Assembly: GCF_012275375.1 (NCBI RefSeq)
Contig: NZ_JAAZQJ010000008.1
Coordinates: 124,001-188,000 of the forward strand
Source of the DNA: Dyella sp. SG609
GTDB lineage: Bacteria > Pseudomonadota > Gammaproteobacteria > Xanthomonadales > Rhodanobacteraceae
Length of the DNA: 64,000 bases
Direction of reading: 5' to 3'
A program made the position numbers and the translations under genes. The notes beneath the pieces are model-generated. The model ran no database searches. It had not been told where the DNA came from and was given only the letters and a program-made list of their open reading frames with translations. Shown here in pieces: positions 28,574-37,767 of the stretch; positions within the stretch are counted from its first letter, which is position 1; every line of letters starts with the position of its first letter.

Positions 28574-29497
28574 TCAGTGCGTCGCCACCACCGGCGCGGC
28601 GGGCGCCTTGCGTGCCGCTTCGAGCGTGGCGAGCTTCGCCTTGATCGCCGGCATGGCCGCCATCGCGGCGCGTTCGCCTTCCAGGATGGCCTGGTTCTTC
28701 TGCTCGAAATCGGTGGCGCCGATCTGATTGACCTTGGGCCGGATCACCACGTCGGCGCGCGCCAGCTCCTGCTCGCCGAGCTTCTGGCCCATGATGCTGA
28801 TCGACTGGCCGACCACGCCGAGCATGCCCTGCGGATTGGAACCGTCGGCCTTGCTGGAGATATCCACCGCGATCACCACGTCCGCGCCGAGCTGGCGCGT
28901 GGCGTCCACCGGCACCGGGCTGACCACGCCGCCGTCCACGTAATGCTTGCCGCTGATCTCCACCGGCTCGAACACGCCGGGGATGCTGCTGGACGCGCGC
29001 ACCGCCTGCCCCGTATTGCCGCGCACGAACACGGTGCGGCGGCCTTCCTCCAGCTGGGTGGAGACGGCGGCGAACGGCAGCTTGAGCTTCTCGATCGGAC
29101 GGTTGCCGACCAGCTGGTTGACGTAGTCCTGCAGCTTCTGGCCCTGCACCAGGCCGCGCGAGAAGAACTGCATGTCGCGGATCTTGGCCTCGTCCAGGTT
29201 GAAGGCCTGCTCCTGCAGCTGGAACGGATCCATGCCGCTGGCGTACAGCGCACCGACCACGCTGCCGGCGCTGGTGCCGGCCACCACGTCCGGATGGATG
29301 CCATTGGCTTCCAGCATCTTGATCACGCCGATATGCGCAAAACCCTTGGCCGCACCGCCGCCCAAGGCCAGGCCGATGCGCAGCTTGGGCAGCACCACCG
29401 CGGGCGGCGGGGCTGGCGTGGGCTTGGGTTTGCCACCGATGCAGGCGGTGAGGGCGAGAGCGGACAGCAGCAGGGCGAAGCGGGCGGGGCGGCGCAT
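28574..29497 (-). CDS. Patatin-like (RssA-type) lipoprotein
   Basis: The protein has 307 residues. The N-terminus is a lipoprotein signal with lipobox LTAC (Cys19), so it is probably membrane-anchored. The patatin domain has GGGAAKG (46-52), nucleophile S76 in GTSAG and D187 in VDGGV, all intact. Relatives are RssA and NTE-type esterases. The Pro-rich linker after Cys19 separates anchor and enzyme. A longer upstream extension of the frame overlaps the neighbouring region and lacks a signal peptide, so ATG 29497 is preferred. Confidence 0.9.
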   Translation of the reverse strand: MRRPARFALLLSALALTACIGGKPKPTPAPPPAVVLPKLRIGLALGGGAAKGFAHIGVIKMLEANGIHPDVVAGTSAGSVVGALYASGMDPFQLQEQAFNLDEAKIRDMQFFSRGLVQGQKLQDYVNQLVGNRPIEKLKLPFAAVSTQLEEGRRTVFVRGNTGQAVRASSSIPGVFEPVEISGKHYVDGGVVSPVPVDATRQLGADVVIAVDISSKADGSNPQGMLGVVGQSISIMGQKLGEQELARADVVIRPKVNQIGATDFEQKNQAILEGERAAMAAMPAIKAKLATLEAARKAPAAPVVATH

Positions 29498-29586
29498 GGA
29501 ATCGGCAGCGAGTGGTCGGATGGCGGGCGAGTGTAAGGCCGGATCGGGGCGGCGCGCGGCGCGGCTGCGGCGCCGCCCGGGACGGC

Positions 29587-30285
29587 TCAGCCGCCGTATA
29601 GCTTTTCGGCGCGCTGGAACAGCACCCAGCTGGTGGCGATGTACTTGTCGCCGCCGCGCGGCCGGTTGCCGCGATGGGTATGGGTGAACGCGGCCGGCGC
29701 CAGCAGCAGGCTGCCGGTGCGCGGCGCCACCTTGCGCTGCTGGTGCAGGAACTCGGTCTCGCCTTCGGCGAAGCCGTCGTTGAGGTAGATCGTCCACAGC
29801 AGGTGGCGGTGCAGGGTCTGCGCGGTGGCATCGCGCGGAAACAGCTCGCAATGCCAGTACGGATAGCCGCCGCTGCCGGCGCGGTAGCGCTGCAGGTTGA
29901 TCGAGCCGGGCACGAACACCTGCCGCGCCAAGGCGCCGAGCGCGGCGTCGTCCATGGCTGCCACGTCCGCTTCGCCCAGGCGGCGGCGCTCACCGGTGGC
30001 GGGGTCCGGCACCTGCAGCATCAGCGGCGCGATCAGCGTGTACGGATAACGCCGCAGATAGGCCACCAGGCCTTCGAGCATGGCCAGGTTCAAGGCCGTT
30101 TCCGCATCGCGCCACTGCGGCTGGCCGCTGATGGTGATGTCGTGGCTCAGCTTGAGCTCCGGATACACGCCGCCGCCGACCTGGCCCGGCACCGCGTCGC
30201 CGCTGTGCTCGAAGCGCTCGATCAGCGCGGCGCAGTGTTCCGGCGCCAGCGCGCCGTGGAAGACCTCGATGAAATCGCCCGGCAT
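29587..30285 (-). CDS. Fe(II)/2-oxoglutarate PKHD-type hydroxylase
   Basis: The protein has 232 residues. The iron ligands are seen as H-x-E in PYWHCELFPRD rather than the more common H-x-D, and the distal His/Arg region is THTHRGNRPRGGDKYI. Family members (PiuC/PKHX-like) often sit near TonB receptors and iron genes, but none is adjacent here. A strong AAGGAAGGGG ribosome-binding site precedes ATG 30285. It lies downstream of fbp in the same direction, separated by a 24-bp perfect palindrome. Confidence 0.85.
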   Translation of the reverse strand: MPGDFIEVFHGALAPEHCAALIERFEHSGDAVPGQVGGGVYPELKLSHDITISGQPQWRDAETALNLAMLEGLVAYLRRYPYTLIAPLMLQVPDPATGERRRLGEADVAAMDDAALGALARQVFVPGSINLQRYRAGSGGYPYWHCELFPRDATAQTLHRHLLWTIYLNDGFAEGETEFLHQQRKVAPRTGSLLLAPAAFTHTHRGNRPRGGDKYIATSWVLFQRAEKLYGG

Positions 30286-30302
30286 ATCCCCTTCCTTGCG
30301 AG

Positions 30303-30326
30303 GCGGGCCGTCGCGCGACGGCCCGC
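30303..30326 (-). terminator. 24-bp perfect palindrome between fbp and hydroxylase
   Basis: The arms GCGGGCCGTCGC and GCGACGGCCCGC abut with no spacer, giving a very stable hairpin just after the fbp stop. There is no T-run, so it may be a Rho-dependent or processing element. Confidence 0.5.
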
Positions 30327-30338
30327 TGACGTGACGCC

Positions 30339-31355
30339 TCAGCCTTGCGCGCCGTCGGCTTCGCGATGGTAGTGCGTGGCCAGCTCGATCTCTTTCTTCG
30401 AGCCGAGGAACACCGGCACGCGCTGGTGCAGGCCGGTGGGCTGCAGCTCCATGATGCGCTCGCGCCCGGTGGTGGCCGCGCCGCCGGCCTGCTCGACGAT
30501 GAAGGCCATCGGGTTGGCCTCGTACATCAGGCGCAGCTTGCCGCCCTTGGCCTTGTTCCTGGCGTCCAGCGGATAGAAGAACACGCCGCCGCGGGTCACG
30601 ATGCGGTGCACGTCGGCCACCATCGAGGCCACCCAGCGCATGTTGAAGTCCTTCGCGCGCGGGCCTTCCTTGCCGGCCAGCAGCTCGCCGACGTAGCGCT
30701 GCATCGGCGCTTCCCAATGGCGCTGGTTGGACATGTTGACGGCGAACTCCGCGGTCTCTTCCGGGATGCGGATGTCGCGGCGGCTCAGGGTAAAGCTGCC
30801 CACCTCGCGGTCCAGGGTGAACTCGTGGGTGCCGTGGCCGAAGGTCAGCACCATCAGCGTGGCCGGGCCGTAGACCACGTAGCCGGCGGCCAGCTGCTCG
30901 GTGCCGGGCTGCTGGAAGTGCTCGGCGGCGGGTTCGCTGATGCCGTCGGGGCAGCGCAGGATCGAGAAGATCGTGCCGACCGACACGTTGATGTCGATGT
31001 TCGACGAACCATCCAGCGGATCGAACAGCAGCAGGTGGTTGCCCTTGGGGTACATGTCGGGGATCGGCTGCGGGTCTTCCATCTCTTCCGAGGCGCAGGC
31101 GGCGAGCTGGCCGCCCCAGGCGTTGGCTTCGAGCAGGATCTCGTTGGAGATCACGTCCAGCTTCTTCTGCGCCTCGCCCTGCACGTTGTCGCTGCCGGCA
31201 TTGCCCAGCACGCCGCCCAGGGCGCCCTTGCCGGTGGCCACCGAGATGCGCTTGCAGGCGCGGGCGACCACTTCGATCAGCAGGGACAGTTCGGCGTTGA
31301 TGCGGCCGGCGCGGCGTTCCTCGATCAGGAACTGGATGAGCGAAACGGGCTTCAT
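30339..31355 (-). CDS. fbp: Fructose-1,6-bisphosphatase class I
   Basis: Fbp removes the 1-phosphate from fructose 1,6-bisphosphate in gluconeogenesis. The protein has 338 residues from [10 protein letters not shown] at 31355; the upstream extension is not conserved. The metal/substrate motif [20 protein letters not shown], the EEMEDPQP acidic patch and [17 protein letters not shown] are all present, showing a standard intact enzyme. Use on acetate would be coherent with the Acs/CrbSR module in this region, although the genes are 15 kb apart. Confidence 0.97.
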   Translation of the reverse strand: MKPVSLIQFLIEERRAGRINAELSLLIEVVARACKRISVATGKGALGGVLGNAGSDNVQGEAQKKLDVISNEILLEANAWGGQLAACASEEMEDPQPIPDMYPKGNHLLLFDPLDGSSNIDINVSVGTIFSILRCPDGISEPAAEHFQQPGTEQLAAGYVVYGPATLMVLTFGHGTHEFTLDREVGSFTLSRRDIRIPEETAEFAVNMSNQRHWEAPMQRYVGELLAGKEGPRAKDFNMRWVASMVADVHRIVTRGGVFFYPLDARNKAKGGKLRLMYEANPMAFIVEQAGGAATTGRERIMELQPTGLHQRVPVFLGSKKEIELATHYHREADGAQG

Positions 31356-31540
31356 GGCGGGTCCGTAACGAAAGGGAACGCGCATTGTCCGGGCAGTTGC
31401 TGAACCGCGCCAGCCGGAAAACGACCCGGTGCTTTCACCGTTCCATCACCGCCGGCCGCAGCGGCCTGCTGACAACACGTTGGCAGCAGGGGGTCCCCAG
31501 ACTTCGCTCCACGCATCGAGACCCCACAAGGAACAAGGCC

Positions 31541-31915
31541 ATGCTCAACCCCGTCGTCACCAACTGGTTCGAAATCCCGGTCCGCCAGATGGACCGCGCC
31601 ATCCGCTTCTACGACGCCTCGCTGGGCACCGCGCTGCGCAGCGAACTGTTCGGCGGCATGGAGCTGGCGGTGTTCCCCTACGACGCCGACCAGCACGTCA
31701 CCGGCGCGCTGATGCGCCTGGACGAATGCGAGCCGTCCATGCACGGCAGCACGGTGTACCTGAGCGTGGCCGACGTGGCGCAGACCCTGGCCAAGGTGGA
31801 AGCGGCCGGCGGCGCGGTGATCGTGCCGCGCACGGAACTGCCGGAAGGCAAGGGCGCATTCGCGCAATTCCGGGACAGCGAGGGCAACCGGGTGGGCCTA
31901 TGGTCCCGGCAGTGA
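31541..31915 (+). CDS. VOC-superfamily (glyoxalase-like) protein
   Basis: The protein has 124 residues, a single vicinal-oxygen-chelate domain with the pattern NWFEIPVRQMDRAIRFYDASLG, then GTALRSELFGGMELAVFP and a C-terminal GNRVGLWS. ATG 31541 follows AAGGAACAAGG. Similar proteins act in detoxification or antibiotic resistance, but the substrate cannot be deduced. It opens a plus-strand group with DJ-1-like, GFA and WYL genes. Confidence 0.85.
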   Translation: MLNPVVTNWFEIPVRQMDRAIRFYDASLGTALRSELFGGMELAVFPYDADQHVTGALMRLDECEPSMHGSTVYLSVADVAQTLAKVEAAGGAVIVPRTELPEGKGAFAQFRDSEGNRVGLWSRQ

Positions 31916-32085
31916 CCTGAAACCCGCTCCCCCGCCGCCGGCATGGGCCGGGCGGCGGGCGGGTGAGGCGGCGCGATGTCGTGGCGCGCCGCCTTCATTC
32001 GTCATGACCAGGAAGGTCCTCGTTATCCGCAGCCCGCCATCCCCGCGCGGCGCTCCGGCCAGGCATCGATCAGGAGGGAACTGAA

Positions 32086-32697
32086 ATGCGTGACACCGTG
32101 TATTTCCTGGCTTTCGACGGCTATGCCGACTGGGAAGCCGCGCTCGCCCTGTGCGAGATCCGCCGTCCCGGCGACTGGCGCATCGTGACGGTGGGCTTCT
32201 CGGCCCGGCCGGTCACTTCGATGGGCGGACTGTGCGTCACGCCCGAGCTGACCCTGGACCGGATCGACCTGTCCCGCGCGGCGTTGCTGATTCTTCCCGG
32301 CGGCCACCTGTGGCAGCGCGGCGAAGGGCAGGAAGCCGTGGAGGCGGCCGAACGCGTGCACGCCGCCGGCGGCACCGTCGCGGCGATCAGCAGCGCGGTG
32401 CTGGCGCTGGCGCGGCACGGCCTGATGGCGCGCAGCCGCCACACCGGCAATCTCACCGGCTTCGTCGGCGGCTACGGGGCTGTCTATGACGGTTCCGGGA
32501 AGTACGACCCCGATGCGCTGGCCGTCAGCGACGGCGGCTTCATCACCGCCAGCAGCCTGGGCAGCGTGGAGCTGGCGCGCGAGGTGATCCGCACGCTGGA
32601 TCTCTACAGCGGCAGCGACCGCGAACACTGGTACCGCCTGTTCAAGCACGCCACGCCGCCGCCCTGGTATGCGGGCGAGCGCGCGGTCACCGTCTGA
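32086..32697 (+). CDS. DJ-1/PfpI-family protein lacking the catalytic cysteine
   Basis: The protein has 203 residues with the flavodoxin-like DJ-1/PfpI fold (VYFLAFDGYADWEAA and LLILPGG). The nucleophile elbow, normally A-I-C-x-G, is AAISSAV here, so Ser102 occupies the expected Cys position. The usual glyoxalase/deglycase chemistry is therefore doubtful, and the protein may be a binding or regulatory relative, or use serine. It lies in a group with VOC and GFA genes, which often respond to reactive electrophiles. Confidence 0.85.
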   Translation: MRDTVYFLAFDGYADWEAALALCEIRRPGDWRIVTVGFSARPVTSMGGLCVTPELTLDRIDLSRAALLILPGGHLWQRGEGQEAVEAAERVHAAGGTVAAISSAVLALARHGLMARSRHTGNLTGFVGGYGAVYDGSGKYDPDALAVSDGGFITASSLGSVELAREVIRTLDLYSGSDREHWYRLFKHATPPPWYAGERAVTV

Positions 32698-32708
32698 GGC
32701 TTATCGCC

Positions 32709-32903
32709 ATGCATTCTCCCGATCCGATCAACCGCGCACTGATGGCTTACCGGCCGCTGTTCCTCAGCGGCCTGTCGCTGGACGGGCAATACCGTCCGTC
32801 GCCCAAGCCGGCCAGGCGCAAACCGCAACCGGCCAGCGGCCTTGCCGCGACCTTGGCCATCGCCGCCGCCGCGTGGCATGCCATTCGAGGAAACGCCCGA
32901 TGA
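32709..32903 (+). CDS. Small basic protein, unknown, coupled to GFA gene
   Basis: This 64-residue frame starts with ATG at 32709 after TGAGG and ends in ATGA overlapping the next start, suggesting translational coupling. The C-terminus has a short hydrophobic stretch (GLAATLAIAAAAWHAI) that may be a membrane helix, preceded by a basic Pro-rich segment PSPKPARRKPQP. No family is recognised. It could still be a chance frame, though overlap and position favour a gene. Confidence 0.5.
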   Translation: MHSPDPINRALMAYRPLFLSGLSLDGQYRPSPKPARRKPQPASGLAATLAIAAAAWHAIRGNAR

Positions 32904-33304
32904 CCAGGACCTATCACGGCAGCTGCCACTGTGGCCGCGTGCGCTACGAAGCCGACATCGACTTGTCGACCGGCACCGGCAAGTGCAATTGCTCGATCTG
33001 CTGGAAACAGCGCTTCTGGGGCGTGACGGTGAAGCCGGAGGCATTCCGCCTGACGGCAGGCGAGGACGAACTGGCCAGCTACCAGTTCAACACCCACAGC
33101 TGCCAGCACCTGTTCTGCAGGCATTGCGGCGTGAAGCCGTTCGGCCGCGGCTATGTCGAGGAAATCGGCGGCGCGTTCGTCTCGGTCAATCTTGCCAGCC
33201 TCGACGACGTCGAGCCGGCTGAGCTGGCCGAAGCGCCGGTGCGCTACTTCGACGGCCGCCACAACAACTGGATGGAAACGCCGGCGGAGACCCGGCACCT
33301 GTGA
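32900..33304 (+). CDS. GFA-family zinc protein
   Basis: The protein has 134 residues. Zinc-binding cysteines are CHCG (residues 9-12), CNCSIC and FCRHCG, the pattern of glutathione-dependent formaldehyde-activating (GFA/CENP-V-like) proteins. Most family members are not proven enzymes; binding of glutathione S-conjugates is the usual suggestion. The start ATG overlaps the stop of the small upstream frame (ATGA). Confidence 0.9.
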   Translation: MTRTYHGSCHCGRVRYEADIDLSTGTGKCNCSICWKQRFWGVTVKPEAFRLTAGEDELASYQFNTHSCQHLFCRHCGVKPFGRGYVEEIGGAFVSVNLASLDDVEPAELAEAPVRYFDGRHNNWMETPAETRHL

Positions 33305-33407
33305 GCGCAGCGGCGGCCCCCGCTGCTATGGACGCACCTGTCATGGACGCGCCGCGCCGTGACATCCGGCGCTGGCCGCCGCCGCGCGGCTCGGCGATCA
33401 TGCACGG

Positions 33408-34112
33408 ATGCGCCGCGCCGACCGCCTGTTCCTCATCATCCACGCCCTGCGCGGGCGCCGCACCGCGCTGCCGGCGCGGCATCTGGCCGACACGCTCGGC
33501 GTCTCGCTGCGCACCGTCTACCGCGACGTGGCCGACCTGCAATTGTCGGGCGTACCGATCGAAGGCGAGGCCGGCGTCGGCTACGTGCTGCGCAAGGGCT
33601 CGGACATCCCGCCGCTGATGTTCACCGCCGAAGAACTCGAATCGCTGGTGGTCGGCACGCGCTTCGTGCGCGCCTTCGCGGGCGAGAAGCTGGCCGCCGG
33701 GGCACAGGCGGCGCTGCTGAAGATCGAAGCGGTGCTGCCGCCGGAGCTGCGCGAGCGGGCGGCGCGCACGCGCATCTATGCGCCGATCTGGCGCGACGCG
33801 GGGCGTGTCGCCTTCGCCGCCATGATCGACCGCCTCAACAGCGCCATCAGCGACAGCCAGGTGCTGTGCCTGGACTACGCCGACGAAGCCGGCCGCACCA
33901 GCACGCGCGAAGTCGAGCCGCTGTGCCTGGCTTTCTGGGGCGGCAAGTGGACCCTGGGCACCTGGTGCCGCCTGCGCGAGGGCTTCCGCAACTTCCGCCC
34001 CGACCGCATCGCCGACTGCCGCACCACCGGCGAGCGCTTCGCGCCCCAGCCGGGGCGCGATCTGGATGCGTACCTCGAAGCCATGCGCGGCTATTACGAA
34101 GGCATGGGCTGA
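33408..34112 (+). CDS. WYL-domain transcriptional regulator (YafY family)
   Basis: The protein has 234 residues: an N-terminal winged helix-turn-helix (about 1-60, LADTLGVSLRTVYRDVADLQ) and a C-terminal WYL domain (about 140-200, LCLDYADEAGRTSTREVEP and WTLGTWCRLREGFRNFRPD). WYL proteins bind ligands or nucleic acid and control stress genes. It is the last gene of the VOC/DJ-1/GFA group and is the likely local regulator. This is inferred from position. Confidence 0.88.
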   Translation: MRRADRLFLIIHALRGRRTALPARHLADTLGVSLRTVYRDVADLQLSGVPIEGEAGVGYVLRKGSDIPPLMFTAEELESLVVGTRFVRAFAGEKLAAGAQAALLKIEAVLPPELRERAARTRIYAPIWRDAGRVAFAAMIDRLNSAISDSQVLCLDYADEAGRTSTREVEPLCLAFWGGKWTLGTWCRLREGFRNFRPDRIADCRTTGERFAPQPGRDLDAYLEAMRGYYEGMG

Positions 34113-34113
34113 T

Positions 34114-34152
34114 CGTAGGTTGGGGTTCGCCTGCGGCTCACCCCAACCTACG
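34114..34152. repeat. REP palindrome, single copy
   Basis: CGTAGGTTGGGGT pairs perfectly with ACCCCAACCTACG around a GC-rich loop. The same element type occurs twice at 42355-42440. It lies between convergent genes and can act as a bidirectional terminator. Such REP elements are spread by RAYT transposases; none is encoded in this window. Confidence 0.85.
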
Positions 34153-34154
34153 GG

Positions 34155-35366
34155 TCAGGGCGACTGGCGCAGCGCCTTGAGAATGCGCTGCCCCGGGCGC
34201 CCGTCGTCCACCGGCAGTCCGCGTTTGCGCTGCTCTTCCTGGATCGCCTGCCGCGTCTTGTCGCCGACCATGCCGTCGACGGTGCCGATGTCGTAGCCGC
34301 GGTTGATCAGCAGCTGCTGGATCTCGCGCCGTTCCGCGCGCGAGGTGCCGGGATCGTCGGTGGGCCAGGACGCCACCATGCCGGGCTTGCCGCGCAGGCG
34401 GTCCGACAGCAGGGCAATGGCCAGGGTGTAGTTGATCGACGCGTTGTATGCGTAGATCGCATCGAAGTTGCGCAAGGTCAGGAACGCGGGACCCTGCGCA
34501 CCCGCCGGCAGCACCAGGCCCGCCGGCTCGTCGCCGCCGGGCAGGGACGAGCCATCGACCAGGCGCACGCCCTGCGCGCTCCAGTAGCCGAGCGGCCGCT
34601 TGGCCGTGCGCCCGTTGATCTTGCTGTCGAAGTTCGCCGGCAGCTTAACCTCGTAGCCCCACGGCTGGCCGGCCTGCCAGTGCGACATCTGCAGGTAATG
34701 CGCGGTGGAACCCAGCGCATCCGGCACGCTGGCGATCAGGTCGCGATGGCCGTCGCCGTCGAAATCCACCGCCACGCGCTCGAAGGTGGACGGCATGAAC
34801 TGCGTATGCCCGAATGCGCCGGCCCAGGAACCCTTGAACTCGTCCGAGCCGATATCGCCGCTCTGCACGATGCGCAGCGCCGCGAAGAACTCGCCGCGGA
34901 AATACTCCTGCCGCCGACCCATGCACGACAGCGTGGCCAGCGACTGCAGCAGCGGCTTCTGGCCGAACTGCTGGCCGTAGTTGCTCTCCACGCCCCATAC
35001 GGCCACCACGGTGGCGGGATCTACGCCGTAGGTCTGCTGCGCACGCGCGAGCACTTCCGACCATTGCTGCAGGCGCGCTTTGCCGTCGTCCACGCGCTCC
35101 TGGTCGACCAGGGCCGAGAGGTAATCCCACACCGGAATGACGAACTCCGGCTGGCGGTTGAGCGAGTCGATCACCGTGGTGTCGGCCACCAGGTCGCGCG
35201 TGTAGCGCTGGTAGGTGTCGGCCTGCACGCGCGCCTGCAGCGCCTTGGGCGCCAGCCCGGCGAGGCAGCGCGCGAAGTCGTCCTGGGCCTGGGCGAAGGA
35301 GATGGCGGGCAGCGCCAGCGCGAGCACCAGCGGAGCGAGGCGAATGGCGGAGCGGGATACGGGCAT
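34155..35366 (-). CDS. MltB-type lytic murein transglycosylase with peptidoglycan-binding domain
   Basis: The enzyme cleaves the glycan strand of peptidoglycan to 1,6-anhydromuramic products. With ATG 35366 the protein has 403 residues: signal peptide (1-27, LVLALALPAISFA), an SLT_2/GH103 domain with catalytic Glu in VAVWGVESNYGQ and GAFGHTQFMPSTF, and a C-terminal PG_binding_1 domain with repeats such as LLINRGYDIGTVDGMVGD. Upstream in-frame starts at 35387 and 35396 cannot be excluded. It lacks a lipobox, so it is probably periplasmic and soluble. Confidence 0.92.
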   Translation of the reverse strand: MPVSRSAIRLAPLVLALALPAISFAQAQDDFARCLAGLAPKALQARVQADTYQRYTRDLVADTTVIDSLNRQPEFVIPVWDYLSALVDQERVDDGKARLQQWSEVLARAQQTYGVDPATVVAVWGVESNYGQQFGQKPLLQSLATLSCMGRRQEYFRGEFFAALRIVQSGDIGSDEFKGSWAGAFGHTQFMPSTFERVAVDFDGDGHRDLIASVPDALGSTAHYLQMSHWQAGQPWGYEVKLPANFDSKINGRTAKRPLGYWSAQGVRLVDGSSLPGGDEPAGLVLPAGAQGPAFLTLRNFDAIYAYNASINYTLAIALLSDRLRGKPGMVASWPTDDPGTSRAERREIQQLLINRGYDIGTVDGMVGDKTRQAIQEEQRKRGLPVDDGRPGQRILKALRQSP

Positions 35367-35497
35367 GGCGTGGCCGTCGGGCTGCATGGGGGACACCCAG
35401 CCTAACCCAGCCGCCGGCGCAGGAAGCTGTGGCCGGCTTGGGCTACTCTCGGCGCGCCGCGGTATGCCCCCGTCCGCCAGCCCTTGAGGAACTGTCC

Positions 35498-36115
35498 ATG
35501 TCCGAGCCGCATGTACGCCATCCCTTGCTGAGCGTCGCGCCTGACAAGCTGCGGCCGACCCAGGTCACCGTCGGCAAGGCCGAAGTGGCGGAAAAGCGCG
35601 GCGTCTGGCGCGGCCTGGGCAAGAAGAAGCGCAAGGAGCTGATCGACGCGCACTGGTTTCCCGGCGTGCTGGGGCCGAAGAACAAGGTCTATATCGTCGA
35701 CCACCATCATCTGGGCCTGGCCTTGCTCGAAGAAGGCGTGAAAAGCGTGCCGGTGATGGTGCAGCGGGATTTCTCCTGGCTGGAGCCGGACGTGTTCTGG
35801 CGCACCATGGAATTCAACCGCTGGGCGCATCCCTACGACGCGCTGGGGCAGCGCATCGCCTACGACGCGATTCCGGCCAGCCTGGACAAACTCGTCGACG
35901 ATCCCTACCGCACGCTCGCGGCCCGCCTGCGCCAGGCCGGCGGCTACTCGAAGGACGCCACGCCCTACGCCGAATTCCTGTGGGCGGATTTCTACCGCCG
36001 CCGCGTGAAGCTGGCCGGCGGCAAGATCAGCAAGCGCGTGCTCGACGAAGCGCTGCTGCACGCGCATACGCATGACGCGGCCTACCTGCCCGGCTGGACG
36101 GGCGTGATCGGGTGA
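35498..36115 (+). CDS. ParB-like nuclease-fold protein (no helix-turn-helix)
   Basis: The protein has 205 residues. It shows the ParBc-like core, including KNKVYIVDHHHLGLALLEEG (D-H-H motif) and VPVMVQRDFSWLEPDVFW, but no DNA-binding helix-turn-helix, so it is not the chromosome-segregation ParB. ParB-fold relatives include CTPases and small-molecule kinases. ATG 35498 has GAGGA 7 bases ahead. Its last codons overlap the next gene (GTGA), indicating a coupled operon with SulP and a DUF885 protein. Function unknown. Confidence 0.78.
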   Translation: MSEPHVRHPLLSVAPDKLRPTQVTVGKAEVAEKRGVWRGLGKKKRKELIDAHWFPGVLGPKNKVYIVDHHHLGLALLEEGVKSVPVMVQRDFSWLEPDVFWRTMEFNRWAHPYDALGQRIAYDAIPASLDKLVDDPYRTLAARLRQAGGYSKDATPYAEFLWADFYRRRVKLAGGKISKRVLDEALLHAHTHDAAYLPGWTGVIG

Positions 36116-37767
36116 ACACCGGCGCGGCCGCCGCCACGGCGGCGCCAGGCTTCACCGTCGACCTGCTCGCCGGGCTGGCGATCGCCGGCCTGCTGCTGCC
36201 TGAAGCCGTCGCCTATGCGGGCATCGCAGGCCTGCCGCCGCAAGCGGGCGTGATGGCGCTGTTCGCCGGCCTGGTCTGCTATGGCCTGCTGGGGAGCAGC
36301 CGCTACGCCATCGTCTCGGCCACGTCTTCGTCGGCGGCGGTGCTCGCCGCCGGCACGCTGGCGCTGGAAGGCGGCGATCCGTCGTCGCGCGCGGCCATCG
36401 TGGCGGGGCTGGTGGTGCTTACGGGCCTGTGTTTCCTGCTGGCCGGCGCGCTGCGGCTGGGCGGTCTGTCGCATCTGATCGCGCGGCCGGTGCTGCGCGG
36501 CTACACCTTCGGCCTGGCCTGCGTGATCGCGCTCAAGCAGCTGCCGGCCTTGCTCGGCGTGCCGGCGCTGCATGGCGATTTCGTGCCGGTGCTGCTGGTC
36601 GATCTGTTCGGTGACTTCGCCGGCATCAAGCCCGCGGCGCTCGGCATGGGCGCTGCCGCGCTGCTGCTGCTGTTCCTGTGCGAGCGCCTGCGCCGCGTGC
36701 CGGGCAGCCTGCTGGCGATCGCGCTGGGCATCGCCGCGTCGGGCTGGCTGGCGCGGCATGGCGTGGCCCTGGTCGGCGCGATGCAGCTGGCGCCGCAGTG
36801 GGCCTGGCCGCGCTGGCCGGCGAGCGGGCAATGGCTGCCCAGCGTGGAGCTGGCGGCGGCGCTGCTGCTGATCCTGTATGCCGAGTCGTACGGCTCGATC
36901 CGCAACTTCGCGCTGAAGCACGGCGATGCGGTGAATCTCAACCGCGACCTGGCCGTGCTCGGCGCGGCCAACGTGGTGGCGGGCCTGCTGCACGGCATGC
37001 CGGTGGGCGCGGGTTATTCGGCCACCTCGGCGAACGAAGCCGCCGGCGCGCGTTCGCGCCTGGCCGGCCTGGTCGCGGCGTGCTGCGTGCTGCTGATGGT
37101 GCTGTTCCTGCTGCCGTGGATCGAACGCATTCCGATGCCGGTGCTGGCGGCGATCGTGATCCATGCGGTAAGCAAGTCGCTGCGCCTGTCCGCGTTCAGT
37201 CCCTATCTGCGCTGGCATCGCGACCGCCTGGTGGCGCTGGCGGCGGTGCTGGCGGTGCTGTCGCTGGGCATTCTCAACGGTTTGCTGTTCGCCATCGCCT
37301 TCAGCCTGATCATGCTGCTGCGCCGCCTGGCCACGCCGCGGCTGAGCGTGCTGGGGCGGCTGGACGGCGGCCACGATTTCGTCGACGTGGCGGCGCACGC
37401 GCAGGCGCGCGAAATGCCGGGCGTGCTGATCGTGCGGCCGGAAGAGCCGCTGTTCTTCGCCAACGCCGAGGCCGTGCTCGCGCAGGTGCGCCAGCGCGTC
37501 ACCGAGCGCACGCCGCTGCGCGAAGTGGTGCTGAGCCTGGAGGAATCGCCCGACCTGGACGGCACCGTGCTGGAATCGCTGGGCGATTTCGTCGCCTGGC
37601 TGGATGCGCGCGGCATCGCGCTGCGCGTGGCCCGCTTGAAGGATCATGCGCGCAGCGCGCTGCAACGCATGGCGCTGCCCCAGCTTCCTTCACAGGCGCT
37701 GGATTACTGGAGCGTGGAGGATGCCGTGCTGGCTGCCGCGCCGGAAGCAAAGGAAATCAGAGAGTGA
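36112..37767 (+). CDS. SulP-family anion transporter with STAS domain
   Basis: The protein has 551 residues. Twelve to fourteen membrane helices (first ones GFTVDLLAGLAIAGLLLP and AYAGIAGLPPQAGVMALFAG) carry the SulP signatures VSATSSSAAVLAAGTLAL and GMPVGAGYSATSANEAAGA. A C-terminal STAS domain (about 425-535, GVLIVRPEEPLFFANAEAV) regulates transport. Substrates in this family include sulfate, bicarbonate and dicarboxylates. Start GTG 36112 overlaps the ParB-like stop, and its own stop overlaps the DUF885 start (both GTGA). Confidence 0.92.
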   Translation: MNTGAAAATAAPGFTVDLLAGLAIAGLLLPEAVAYAGIAGLPPQAGVMALFAGLVCYGLLGSSRYAIVSATSSSAAVLAAGTLALEGGDPSSRAAIVAGLVVLTGLCFLLAGALRLGGLSHLIARPVLRGYTFGLACVIALKQLPALLGVPALHGDFVPVLLVDLFGDFAGIKPAALGMGAAALLLLFLCERLRRVPGSLLAIALGIAASGWLARHGVALVGAMQLAPQWAWPRWPASGQWLPSVELAAALLLILYAESYGSIRNFALKHGDAVNLNRDLAVLGAANVVAGLLHGMPVGAGYSATSANEAAGARSRLAGLVAACCVLLMVLFLLPWIERIPMPVLAAIVIHAVSKSLRLSAFSPYLRWHRDRLVALAAVLAVLSLGILNGLLFAIAFSLIMLLRRLATPRLSVLGRLDGGHDFVDVAAHAQAREMPGVLIVRPEEPLFFANAEAVLAQVRQRVTERTPLREVVLSLEESPDLDGTVLESLGDFVAWLDARGIALRVARLKDHARSALQRMALPQLPSQALDYWSVEDAVLAAAPEAKEIRE

